DNA of 64,000 bases from Flaccisagitta enflata (GCA_965153355.1 OZ231128.1:23932001-23996000); one strand, 5' to 3'; counted from the first letter of the stretch, positions 23,804-34,047 are shown. Notes: generated by a model not told the origin, from the sequence alone. Program-made: numbers and translations.

Positions 23804-25880
23804 GTGAATATATTGCTGTTTCTATGCATGGTTCCTCTTAACATCAAGGGTTCCTGCTGGCCACAAAGGGTTCCTGCTGACTGTATGGGGTTCCTGCTGA
23901 CTACAAAGTAAGGTTCCTGCTAACATCATGGGTTCCTGCTAGCTACAAAGGGTTCCTGCTGACTTCAAAGTAAGGTTCCTGCGGACAACAAAGGGTTCCT
24001 GCTAGAGTTCAGGTGGATAAATTTCTGGTGTAATGCATAATAGCAAGGTTCCTGCTGACCATGAAGGGTTCCTGCTGACTACAAGGTAAGGTTCCTGCTG
24101 ACTAGAAAGGGTTCCTGCTGGAGTTCAGGTGCAAATATCGCTGCCTTAAAGCATAATTTTGAGGTTCCTGCTGACCATGAAGGGTTCCTGCTACAGTTCA
24201 GGTGGATATATTGATCTTTCTATGCATGGTTCCTGCTATCATCAAGGGTTCCTGCTGGCCACAAAGGGTTCCTGCTGACTATATGGGGTTCCTGCTGACT
24301 TCAAAGTAAGGTTCCTGCTGACTACAAAGGGTTCCTGCTAGAGTTCAGGTGGATAAATTTCTGCTGTAATAGATAATAGCAAGGTTCCTGCTGACCATGA
24401 AGGGTTCCTGCTGACTACAAGGTAAGGTTCCTGCTGACTAGAAAGGGTTCCTGCTAGAGTTCAGGTGCATATATTGCTGCCTTAAAGCATAATTTTGAGG
24501 TTCCTGCTGACCATGAAGGGTTCCTGCTACAGTTCAGGTGGATATATTGATCTTTCTATGCATGGTTCCTGCTATCATCAAGGGTTCCTGCTAGCTACAA
24601 AGGGTTCCTGCTGACTAAATGGGGTTCCTGCTCACTTCAAAGTAAGGTTCCTGCTGACTACAAAGGGTTCCTGCTAGAGTTCAGGTACATATATTGCTAT
24701 CCTAAAGCATAATTGTGAGGTTCCTGCTGACCATGAAGGGTTCCTGCTACAGTTCAGGTGGATATATTGCTTTTTCTATGCATGGTTCCTGCTAACATCA
24801 AGGGTTCCTGCTGGCCACAAAGGGTTCCTGCTGACTATATGGGGTTCCTGCTGACTTCTCAGTAAGGTTCCTGCTGACGACAAAGGGTTCCTGCCAGAGT
24901 TCAGGTGGATAAATTTCTGCTGTAATGCATAGTAGCGAGGTTCCTGCTGACCTTGAAGGGTTCCTGCTACAGTTCAGGTGAATATATTGCTGTTTCTATG
25001 CATGGTTCCTCTTAACATCAAGGGTTCCTGCTGGCCACAAAGGGTTCCTGCTGACTGTATGGGGTTCCTGCTGACTACAAAGTAAGGTTCCTGCTAACAT
25101 CATGGGTTCCTGCTAGCCACAAAGGGTTCCTGCTGACTTCAAAGTAAGGTTCCTGCTGACAACAAAGGGTTCCTGCTAGAGTTCAGGTGGATAAATTTCT
25201 GGTGTAATGCATAATAGCAAGGTTCCTGCTGACCATGAAGGGTTCCTGCTGACTACAAGGTAAGGTTCCTGCTGACTAGAAAGGGTTCCTGCTGGAGTTC
25301 AGGTGCAAATATCGCTGCCTTAAAGCATAATTTTGAGGTTCCTGCTGACCATGAAGGGTTCCTGCTACAGTTCAGGTGGATATATTGATCTTTCTATGCA
25401 TGGTTCCTGCTATCATCAAGGGTTCCTGCTAGCTACAAAGGGTTCCTGCTGACTATATGGGGTTCCTGCTGACTTCAAAGTAAGGTTCCTGCTGACTACA
25501 AAGGGTTCCTGCTAGAGTTCAGGTGGATAAATTTCTGCTGTAATGCATAATAGCGAGGTTCCTGCTGACCATTAAGAGTTCCTGCTGCTGCAAATAAAGG
25601 TTCCTGCTGACTACAAAGGGTTCCTGCTGACTACAAAGGGTTCCTGCTGACTATATGAGACTATATGAGTTCCTGCGGTCATTGAAGGGTTCCTGCTCCA
25701 TGATGCTCTATCCTAAGCCCTTAAGGTTCCTGCTGTTTTCAGATAGTTCCTGCCAGATTTTACCCCCATGAAGGATTTTTAGGTTCCTGCTGAGTTCCTG
25801 CTGTTTCAATCCCCAATCTAATGCCTCAACTAGCGCTTGCAAGTTCCTGCTTGAAAGTTCCTGCTGGTTTACAATGACCG

Positions 25881-27107
25881 ACCGCGAGTTCCATTTATTT
25901 ATCACTACTCGAAGGTGGTTTTGGTGAAAATGTTGAAATTTGGTCACTTTGGGCTCAAAATCGGGCCACTTATCTTTTGAAATTTGACCCAAAATCCATG
26001 AGATTATGAAACTAGAGCTCAATAGCTAACCAGTGGTGCAATCAGCATGTTGCTATCATTTTTTGTTAAGATTTGAGAACATTTCAAAGATGGAAGGGTA
26101 TGAGGGTTATTTTACCATATGAATTTGGTGGTCAATTTTGACATTTTTTACAATTTTTGATATATCTCCGCTTTGGCTTGACAAATTTAGATGAAATTGG
26201 TGACCAAATTAAAGAGTTTTTGATGCTCTAACTGAATCTGGTGAAATTTTTGATTAATATGACCCTCAAAGTTTTTGGGAGACTCTAGAAGCAGGTGCTA
26301 AAAAGTTAATTTTCCCACCATTTTAGCTACTGTGGTCAAAAAATTTGGGCACTTCCGAGATAGAAAAAGACAAAAAATTCATGGGCAAATTAGACTACAG
26401 TTTGAGATCTAACCAGTGGTGCAATCGGCATGTCAACATGTTGAAGCATGTAGATTTGGCAGAGCTTATAAGCTCATAATGACCTAAAAATGTCATTTCA
26501 TCATACTCACTGATCTTCTAAGCTCTGCCAAATCTATATGCTTCAACATATTGACATGCTGATTGCACCACTGGTTAGATCTTGAACTGCAGTTTAATTT
26601 GCGCATGAATTTTTTGTCTTTTTCTATCTCGGAAGTGCCTAAATTTTTTGACCAAAGTAGCCAAAACGGTGAAAAAAATTCACTTTTTAGCACCTGCTTC
26701 TAGAGTCTCTCAAAAATTTTGAGGGTCATATCGATCAAAAATTTTACCAGATTCAGTTAAAGCATCAAAAACTCTTTGATTTGGTCACCAATTTCATCTG
26801 AATTTGTCAAGCCAAAGTGGAGATATATCAAAAATTGTAAACAATGTCAAAATTGACCACCAAAATCATCTGGTGAAATAACCCTCATACCCTTCCATCT
26901 TTGAAAAGTTCTCAAATCTTAACAAAAAATGATAGCAACATGCGGATTGCACCACTGGTTAGCTTTTGAGCTCAAGTTTCATAATCTCATGGATTTTGAG
27001 TCAAATTTCAAAAGTGAAGTGGCCCGATTTTGAGCCCAAAGTGACCAAATTTCAACATTTTCACCACAACCACCTTTGAGTGGTGATAAATAAACGGAAC
27101 TCGCGGT
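25881..27107. mobile_element. 1.2-kb near-complete palindrome (foldback)
   Basis: Arms of about 590 bp run from ACCGCGAGTTCC (25881) to GATTTGGCAGAGCTTA (about 26471), and back from TAAGCTCTGCCAAATC (26518) to GGAACTCGCGGT (27107), with a ~47-bp loop. The arms differ by scattered substitutions. It lies between the array and the right subterminal repeat of the giant foldback. No coding is recognised. Confidence 0.9.
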
Positions 27108-27255
27108 CCCTAAAATGGATCAAAGATCTCAAATCTCTTTTGTTCTAGGTAGTAATATTATAAAAATAATCAAAAACGATCGGGTACATATGTTTTTAGC
27201 ATATGAGGGGGAAAACATACTGTCAAATGGTGAGGGGACTGATATTTTGCTGATA

Positions 27256-27594
27256 TAATGTATAGTCCCTAAGAGGTTGACCATGGGGTATGGCATCCCC
27301 CTACGGCCTACCCTAGGAAAAAAACTTTAAGTATATAATTTTAGGATCAATCACTTTCTTTGCAGAATTTCAGCTTCATCCATTTGCTTAAAGTACAAAA
27401 CCAGTCTGGGATTCGAACCTGGAACCTTTGACTAAATAAGCTAAATAGATTAAAACGGAAGTCAAGTGAGTTAACCACTAGACCAATTCCAGAAGCTGAT
27501 TCTTCTAGACGAATTTGATTTAGTACATTCAAAAGAATTTTCTATCAACAGAGCTGCCATACCCCATCGTCAACCCTATAGGACATAAGCATTA
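27256..27594. mobile_element. ~340-bp MITE carrying a tRNA-like sequence
   Basis: Imperfect inverted termini of ~40 bp: TAATG, a variable stretch, then GGTTGACCATGGGGTATGGC on the left (27256-27295), mirrored by GCCATACCCCATCGTCAACC at 27554-27573 and out to CATTA at 27594. It sits inside the right arm of the giant foldback. Target duplication is not resolved because the terminal TAATG could be either duplication or terminus. Confidence 0.72.
27404..27493 (-). tRNA. tRNA-like sequence (SINE head or tRNA pseudogene)
   Basis: On the minus strand there is an A-box-like GGTCTAGTGGTTAAC (27470-27484) and a perfect B box GGTTCGAATCC (27409-27419). Between them TTGAC and GTCAA can form an anticodon stem whose loop is far too long (about 28 nt), as if an intron or insertion were present. 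The T stem and acceptor stem do not pair well. It is therefore probably not a functional tRNA. It could still supply an internal RNA polymerase III promoter. The location inside a MITE is unusual. Confidence 0.45.
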
Positions 27595-28111
27595 TACACA
27601 CAGAGTTTCATTTCATTTGCACAAATGGTAATTAAGATATGAGGGCCCCCGTATTTCCAAGTATAGACGACATCTACTGTATAAAAAACTGTCTATAGGC
27701 AGGGCGATCAATCTCAACTGGCAAAAAATGTTCTTTCGATATTCTGTTTTCCCCTCACCTTTTCCATACTACGATCTGAGCTTTGACATGCAAAAACCGT
27801 CACATATCACCAATATTCACTGAAAATTTCAGAACTTTTTTCCAAGCGGTTTAGGAGCTATAAAGGTTTTGCATTTTACAGTCCGATCCGAAGACGGTGT
27901 CGTGTGGAGGAGGGTTGTGCGCCCCTGCCCACCCTTTTCCGAAGATATTACAACTGCGCGTTACTTGTTATCCAATCACGTCGTTTTTCAATCCAGACCA
28001 ATAAAACAATTCTTCCTTAAAAAACACACAAAAGAAATTACTATCTTTCAAAATCATGCAAGCCTCACTTCACAAAATATCGCTTTGTTCTGATTTCAAG
28101 ATTTTTTCTTT

Positions 28112-28113
<2 letters not shown>

Positions 28114-28187
<74 letters not shown>
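28114..28187. repeat. (TC)n microsatellite at the LTR insertion site
   Basis: About 37 TC units end a few bases before the 5' LTR. The LTR element inserted into the CTCTCTTTC edge of this tract. Confidence 0.97.
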
Positions 28188-28196
<9 letters not shown>

Positions 28197-28199
28197 TTC

Positions 28200-28404
28200 C
28201 GACCGAGAAGACGTCTCTCTCTCCTCTCTTCTCCTTCCTTCTCCTCTTCTTCCTCTTCTCTCTCCAGTATATAAGCAGCTCGATCTGGTACGTCGACGCA
28301 GAGATACTCCCCCTCTCCCTCATCGCTTTTAGCTCTCCAATATATGCATCATCCATTTATACTCGCTCAGCTTATTTCATGATAGGATAGCGCAGCTTCC
28401 TCAG
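28200..28404 (+). repeat. 5' LTR, 205 bp
   Basis: Starts CGACCGAGAAGACGTC and ends GCGCAGCTTCCTCAG. It differs from the 3' LTR by a 2-bp TC indel in the CT-rich part. It contains a TATA box at 28268. Confidence 0.93.
28268..28275 (+). promoter_or_regulatory. TATA box in 5' LTR
   Basis: TATATAAG preceded by a CT-rich stretch and followed by CAGCTCGATC. The identical motif is in the 3' LTR at 35418. This is the expected position for an LTR promoter. Confidence 0.7.
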
Positions 28405-28422
28405 TGGCGCCCTCGTGGTGCT
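28405..28422 (+). promoter_or_regulatory. Primer-binding site
   Basis: TGGCGCCCTCGTGGTGCT directly abuts the LTR end. The TGG start is what a tRNA 3'-CCA primer requires. The priming tRNA was not identified. Confidence 0.7.
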
Positions 28423-30285
28423 ACTTTGGTTGCTTATCTCCCTAGGCTTAAAGTCTCGACCCACCCTTGCCACCCCCTCTCCAAGAGCTAACCGCTTGCT
28501 GCCCAACACTGCCTCTCAACGTCTCTACATCTCTACGTCTCTACATCTCTACATCTCTACATCTCTACGTCTCTACAACCCCCTCCCTCCCTCACCCCCT
28601 CCCTTTGGCCCAGTTTACACGTCGGATCATCATCCAAAAAATTGTCTCGTCTTCGCATCGCATTGTAGGGGTTTTTTTTCTCTCTCAATATGATTACGAC
28701 CTTTTTATCCTCGTTTCTCTCCGTCTCCACTCATCTCTACTCGTCGTATTACAGATGCATTTAGTTAGAGTTAGTCTTAAACTTTTTAAGGCAATGTTAA
28801 CTAGGGCCTTTTCTCAACTAACCTCTCACCTCATCTCCTTACAACGACGTCGAAACGTTACTCCGTTTATAAGATAGTCACAGAGAGACAAATAGACAAA
28901 ATAGCATAAGGGAGGTTAGACAGTTTTCTCTCCCTATATGCTTAAATAAGGTTTTACCACGCTGATTTTTCTCATCTCTCCACGTCTCTCCACGCCTCCT
29001 CATGTCTTCCTTCATACAAGATAGTCAGAGATGAACAGCAGACAAGGAAAGATAGTCTAAGACGACGGTAAACAACGATCAAAATTATCCCATCCAATCC
29101 CATCCCATACCACCCCTTTCCTCATTTTCCCTTCTCCTCTCCCGGTTTCCTAAGTTTTTTTTGGTTCGCCGTTCAGATAATCTGTCATTCAGTTGATCTT
29201 TTTAAAACAGGCTTTTACTGATCATCTGTCAATCAGTCTATCAGTCTATCAGTCACCGTTCAGATAAGCTGTCATTCAGTTGATCTTTTTAAAACAGGCT
29301 TTTACTGACCATCTATCAATCAGTCTATCAGTCGATCAGTCAATCAGTCTAAAGATCTATCAATCGATCTGATATACGAGTTCATTAGTCTATTAGGTTT
29401 TAATATTTTATTTTTTTCGCCTATCAGCTAGTCTGTCAGTCTATCAATCAGTTTATCTGTCAATCAGTCTATTAATTTACCTGAATGGGAGTCACCTCTC
29501 CCTTCAATTAGATGTTTTGGAAGAGTATATCAGATACTCAGTAAATCAATCAATCTTTTGTTACCTTTTTTTTTTCATTCGGCGTTTTAGTCGTTTTTTT
29601 TTCCGTTAGGCTTGTTAGTAATTTTTTTACCGAGCTCCGTCTGTCCATCAGTTGAGCTTATTCAATCAGACTTTTACTGGCAGTCAGTTAGTCTGTCAAT
29701 CAGTTAATATTTTTCAGTCTGTATTTTGCTGTCAGTCGGGATATCTATCAATCAGTAATCCTTTTCGGTCATCTGCTAGTTATGCTCTGATTCGAGTTTT
29801 GGCGATTTTTTTCTTAGGAATGTTACTCAGCTATAGCTCGGTTTTGTCAGGTCGGTCAGTACTGACCACTCTCTCAAAGTTTTCTCAGTTTTTGCGCAGG
29901 AATTTTTCTCTCTCTATCTCTCCCCCACTCCCTCAAGATTTGACCGCAGTTGCATAGTTTTCCCTCGGATGGGATCGATCGAGAGCGGTGATGATAAAGT
30001 TGAAAGTCAGGAATATCGGTCTTTAGGTTTCTCCCCCCCCCCTTTCCCCTTTTCCCCCGTTTCTTTCTTTCAGTTAAAATGTTATATCACCCCCATTCCC
30101 TCACACTCTGGGTCATTCCAAAGAGTTTTAAATCGATCTTTTCTCTCCTTCTCCTTCTTTAGTATTCAGATATTTGACCGGGACTTTTACACAGCTAAAT
30201 GACCGACGAGTGCAAGGCACAGTTGTGGGAATGCATTCTTTAGTTTGACCCGAGTTTGGTTTCACTCGAGTCGGATAGAGGCAGG
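28423..30285 (+). other. Long 5' leader of the LTR element
   Basis: About 1.9 kb without a convincing gene. It contains an 87-bp tandem duplication (29169-29255 and 29256-29342, starting CCGTTCAGATAA) and many TCAGTCTATCAGT words (29230-29480). Short frames here (for example 29652-29957) show no recognisable domain. Confidence 0.65.
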
Positions 30286-32133
30286 ATGGATATAGGATCT
30301 CTCCCCCTCCCCTCCGCTGACTCCCCCATCCCTAAACCTGCTGACTCCCCCCCTCCTAACCACCACATTCCCATTGGAACTGTACCTCTCATCGACTCTC
30401 TCCCTCCCCCTCCCTCTCGCCCTCAACCTCTTCCTCCAGATTCTCGCCTTTTGTTGGGTGATGACATTATTACCGATTCTCTCCCTGCCCCACTTATCCC
30501 GTCCTCTAGCCCTCCCCCTCCCTCTCACACTAGCTCACGTTACTCATCTGCTTCCCTGGATAGTGAGTGCACAGTGCTTGGTTTTGATGAATTCGAGTTA
30601 CAACTCCAAGCTGAGCTAGATAGCTCAAAACGCCAGTTAGCTGATGCGAAGCGAGACTTTGAAGCTACTCTAGGGCTGAAAGACAAAGCAATCTGTTCTC
30701 TCACAGAGCAGCTTGTGTCGGAAAAAGCAGAGAGGCTTTCTGTTGAAAATCAGTTACAAGCATCTACGCAGCTTGCAGACAAGCTTTCTACAGATCTGAA
30801 ACATGCGACTGAGCTTTTATCATCCAGAGAGGTAGAAAGTTTGGATCTCACTAACCACATTAGGGCTTTAGAGAAGACCATTGAGCAGGCAAGGGAAGAA
30901 CGGTTGAGGCTTGAGGCTGAATTGATAGCTGAGAAGATTCATTGCAAACGGAAAGTCTCTTCCATTAAGCAGGGCAGAAATAAGAAGAAAAAGTTTGGCC
31001 GTGATTCGCCAGCTTCTGCCGCCTCCCCCTCCTCCTCGTCCTCCTCCTCCTCCTCCCTCTCACCCCCTTCCCATGACCCCGTTGCCTCTAGGGCGAGTAC
31101 TGGACGCATCATGATGTTAGGGGATGGGGCTTATCAGTCAAGCCCTAGTGCAGATAGGCCCCAGCCCACAGCTCTCACGACAGATGCCATGATTAAGAGG
31201 CTTAAGCACACAAAATATCCCAGACGTTCAGTATTTTACTCATTTGATGGGTATGTTGATGCTTTGAAATCTCACATTGAGGCTTTGCAGGGACAGGGAA
31301 TCGATGATTCTGAGATTGCCATTCATTTGAACGCAGAACTGATGTCGGGTGAATTGGGCTCCAGTTATGCACCTTTTGCTAGAAAAATGGGGACCGTTTC
31401 ACTAGATGGCGTTCTTGATGCGGTTAGGTCATGTGACAAGGAATCTTCCCTCCTCACAGGCAGTGAAAAGTTTCATGGCATCATGCAGGGTCCAAATGAG
31501 AGTCGGTTTTCACTCATGAAACGTCTTGAGAATGCCTTTGTAGACTATCAGATGGGCGATCCGTCTGATTACAAGGCCATGCTCAGAATAGTCAGAAAAC
31601 AATTTTGCATTGCAGCATCTCTTCCACCTCAAGTGGTTGACAATGTCAGACACTGTCGGGACTTGGATGACGTGGTAATTTGCGCCAATGAAGACATGGC
31701 TAGCATCGAACTTGAGCAGCGTCAAAATGCCATCAAACCAGTGGCGAATGGCCATGGATTTTCTAGGTCGATTTACCCAGCCTCCCATAAGCAACAGCAT
31801 ATGAAACAGCTAATGCAGCAGCAACAGCAAGTGCCTCAGAGCAATGGCAATGTTCTCTCTTTGACTAAAGATCGCCCCTCCCCAGACCCCAGCCTACACC
31901 GAGCCCCAAGTGGCCTTGAGTTTGATAGGGCCTTCAGTCACATCCTGATTTGTCTCAGGTGCCGTGTGATTAATCAGCACATAGCCACTTTTTGCCCTTA
32001 CAAAAAGTTCTGTTCTCATTGTTGGCGTGAAGGTCACACCGACTTTGAGCATAGGGATGTGACGAAGGTCAGGGATGAATCTGGAAGTAGTGCTGCAGCG
32101 CAGCCGCCACAGCAGCAACAGCAGCAACCATGA
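30286..32133 (+). CDS. gag: Gag-like protein of LTR retrotransposon
   Basis: A 615-residue frame starting at the first ATG (GCAGGATGGAT). The frame is open slightly upstream but without an ATG. Residues 1-95 are proline-rich. About 101-222 form a strong coiled coil rich in Glu, Leu and Lys heptads, followed by a basic patch (GRNKKKKFGR, about 230-239) and a serine run. About 300-480 form a helical region with the composition of a retrotransposon capsid, a position-based guess. Two zinc-knuckle-like motifs follow: C556-X2-C-X5-H-X4-C570, and C576-X2-C-X4-H-X4-H589, the second ending in His rather than the usual Cys. A glutamine-rich tail precedes the TGA stop at 32131. Likely role: RNA packaging and particle assembly. 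The coiled coil before the capsid-like region is a less usual arrangement. The downstream integrase frame continues in the same phase. Confidence 0.8.
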   Translation: MDIGSLPLPSADSPIPKPADSPPPNHHIPIGTVPLIDSLPPPPSRPQPLPPDSRLLLGDDIITDSLPAPLIPSSSPPPPSHTSSRYSSASLDSECTVLGFDEFELQLQAELDSSKRQLADAKRDFEATLGLKDKAICSLTEQLVSEKAERLSVENQLQASTQLADKLSTDLKHATELLSSREVESLDLTNHIRALEKTIEQAREERLRLEAELIAEKIHCKRKVSSIKQGRNKKKKFGRDSPASAASPSSSSSSSSSLSPPSHDPVASRASTGRIMMLGDGAYQSSPSADRPQPTALTTDAMIKRLKHTKYPRRSVFYSFDGYVDALKSHIEALQGQGIDDSEIAIHLNAELMSGELGSSYAPFARKMGTVSLDGVLDAVRSCDKESSLLTGSEKFHGIMQGPNESRFSLMKRLENAFVDYQMGDPSDYKAMLRIVRKQFCIAASLPPQVVDNVRHCRDLDDVVICANEDMASIELEQRQNAIKPVANGHGFSRSIYPASHKQQHMKQLMQQQQQVPQSNGNVLSLTKDRPSPDPSLHRAPSGLEFDRAFSHILICLRCRVINQHIATFCPYKKFCSHCWREGHTDFEHRDVTKVRDESGSSAAAQPPQQQQQQP

Positions 32134-32832
32134 GATTGCCACGCGGTGAGTGAATGGACACATAGACGTACTGATGCCTCAGATAGACTTATTGCCACTT
32201 TAGCCTCAGATAGACATATTCTCCCTTCTGCCTCAGATAGTTTGCCTGTTAAAAAGATAAAACCTGGATTCCATGCTGAGCTTATTAATAACAAGAATGC
32301 AGCAATGTGGCTTGAGAAGACGATGACAACTGATCTGGCCAAATTGCACCTTTACAATCTTAATCTTGAGATAAAACATTTACATGGTCACGATGCAAGA
32401 TTCAGTCCTGAGATATGCAAGAAGGTTCATAGCCTTACTTCTGAGTTAGATGCTGTAAGTGAGTTACATGATAAAGTTGTCAGTGACGCGCTTCAGTACC
32501 TATTTGACAAAAGAGGGCAAGACGCTTCTCCTTTGGTCTCCCCCGGCCCTACCCCTACTGCCCCTGCCCCTGGGTGCCCCTACTGCCCCTGCCCCTGGGT
32601 GCCAGCCTCCCTTTTCCCATCCTCCCCTGCACCCACCCCTTCTCAGCTTTCCTACAGTGAGGCGGTCAAGTGTAATTCTCCCGTTGTTAGTTTGGACAAA
32701 AAAACTATCCCGCCACTTCTCTCTCTCAGAATTTCCCCTCCGCGAGTGTCGGTAGGGAGAAAGAACAATGAAAAGAGTGATAAAGTCGGTCATGAATTGC
32801 ACAGGGGTAGCAAAGTCAGTCAGAGAGAAATG

Positions 32833-32908
<76 letters not shown>

Positions 32909-32956
32909 ACAACAACAATGACAACAACAATGACAACAACAATGACAACAACAATG

Positions 32957-33017
<61 letters not shown>

Positions 33018-33867
33018 CTACAACACAGTTAGTGATTCTGTACCCACAAGAGAGTTAAATGTCGACCTTTTGCATTTACCACCGGCACAAGGATGGAACT
33101 ATGTCCTTGTAGCCTGTGATGTAGCAAGCTCGTATGTGTTTCTCCGCAAGCTCAGGAGCAAGACAAGCAAAGAAGCTGCTCAAGCGCTACTAGACATTTG
33201 CTACAGCAACAGTTTCTTATGCCAGTATGTGAGCTCGGATATGGGAAATGAGTTCCTTCGAGAATTTGAGCTCGCTTGCAATGAGACAGCCTCTACTCAC
33301 ATAGTCAACTCAGTACTAGTCAAAAATGCGAATAAATCTGAGTCAATGAATTCCCGGGTAGTGAACTTGCTAAGGAGGATGCTTAAACATGAGAAGCAAT
33401 GGCCAGACCAATTGCAGAAATGTGCATTTAGTCTCAACTCTTGTAGCATGAATTTCAATGGTTATGTGACAAGCCCATGTCAGCTCTTTAATAACCGCTG
33501 TTTGACTGGAATCCCATCTATTGACGCAGATGTTGAGAAATCTGTAGTTAATTCAGCTAAGTCGGTCAGGGAAATCATGACCCAGGTGTCAAGGCATCGT
33601 CTTATTGATACTCCTAGCTTGGCACATCACATTAGTAACAGGCCTCATGTGTTCCGTGAAGGTGAAAAATGTCTTGTTTGGGCTGAGAGAATTCTTGCAA
33701 AGAAGTTGCTCAAATCAGGGATTCTGAAGATCAAGTTGGCAAAATTTTGGCGGGTCGGCACTGTGACCAAGGCACTTGGACAAAATTATATGGTAAAAAC
33801 TGAAGATGGACAGTTGAGAAGGACACATAGAAGACAGATGAAGCCATATCCAGTTACTGCATCGTGA
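32134..33867 (+). CDS. Integrase-domain protein, in frame after Gag TGA
   Basis: Open from the codon after the Gag TGA to 33867 in the same phase, about 577 codons, with no obvious own ATG near the start. This suggests readthrough of the TGA, or a decayed stop. The first ~230 residues are unrecognised and partly Pro/Cys-rich (GCPYCPCPW). About 60 Asn/Asp residues follow, from an AAC microsatellite. Then comes a retroviral-type integrase core: first Asp in NVDLLHL (codon at 33064), second Asp in SSDMGNEF (33238), Glu in KSESMNSR (33340). The D-to-E spacing is 33 residues, close to the usual 35. The C-terminus (GEKCLVWAERI..WRVGTVTKAL..LRRTHRRQMKPY) resembles the SH3-like DNA-binding end of LTR integrases. 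No HHCC zinc domain, protease, reverse transcriptase or RNase H is visible upstream. The core acidic triad is intact, so catalytic activity is possible but unproven. Confidence 0.75.
32839..33017 (+). repeat. (AAC)n microsatellite in the integrase frame
   Basis: About 179 bp of AAC with regular AATGACAACAAC variants, encoding poly-Asn with interspersed Asp. It stays in frame and links the unassigned N-terminal part to the integrase core. Confidence 0.97.
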
Positions 33868-34032
33868 TATGGTTGTTGGTTAAGTCCTCCCCTACCATCA
33901 GTCCCCTGCTCAATCCAATCCTGCCCAATCCCCACCCCATTTCTTCTCCTCTTCCATCCCTTCTCTTTCCCATCTAGGACATGTGTTTTGGCCTCTACTT
34001 GGCTGGGCTGATTTTTAGTGGTTTCTTAGCTT

Positions 34033-34047
34033 AGTAAAATGGGGGCG
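34033..34047 (+). promoter_or_regulatory. Second polypurine-like tract
   Basis: AGTAAAATGGGGGCG resembles the tract preceding the 3' LTR (AAGAAAAATGGGGGCG). It lies ~1.3 kb upstream. It could be a duplicated or internal plus-strand primer. Confidence 0.35.

Larger units (their letters stand above)
18453..25879 (-). repeat. Right half of the inverted GCAGGAACC array
   Basis: The same motif and spacer vocabulary as the left half but in reverse complement (GGTTCCTGCT). The switch at about 18450 has essentially no spacer (AGTCAGCAAAGGGTTCCTGC). Interrupted by insertions at 19072-19970, about 20477-20620 and 22532-23803. A stretch around 18780-18860 is decayed. A block around 22400-22520 recurs near-identically at 24855-24985, showing a recent array-level duplication. 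Confidence 0.95.
9083..27679. mobile_element. Giant TA-flanked foldback element, 18.6 kb
   Basis: The ends are inverted repeats of 34 bp with one mismatch, starting CAGTAGATGTCGTCTA, at 9083-9116 and 27646-27679. Both are bounded by TA (9081-9082, 27680-27681). A second inverted block (9145-9272 against 27103-27238) and the halves of a huge GCAGGAACC array (11600-25879) make the interior largely self-complementary. TA flanks and a CAGT start resemble Tc1/mariner termini. Long inverted repeats built of tandem repeats recall Drosophila Foldback and Galileo elements. No transposase frame is present, so it would need help in trans. Later insertions lie inside: 9690-10468, 10735-11590, 12297-13054, 19072-19970, 22532-23803, 25881-27107 and 27256-27594. 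One transposition event is an inference; the paired ends are directly visible. Confidence 0.75.
27103..27679 (-). repeat. Right subterminal and terminal inverted repeat of the giant foldback
   Basis: 27103-27238 and 27646-27679 mirror the left end. The ~400 bp between them is extra relative to the left arm and contains the MITE at 27256-27594. Confidence 0.85.

Noticed and set aside
11600-25879. CRISPR-like repeat and spacer look of the GCAGGAACC array
   Set aside because: The repeat is only ~10 bp, spacers are few and reused in a fixed order, there is no cas gene, and the context is eukaryotic. It is a satellite with higher-order structure.
27404-27493. Functional tRNA gene
   Set aside because: The B box is perfect, but the acceptor and T stems do not pair and the anticodon loop is far too long; kept only as tRNA-like.
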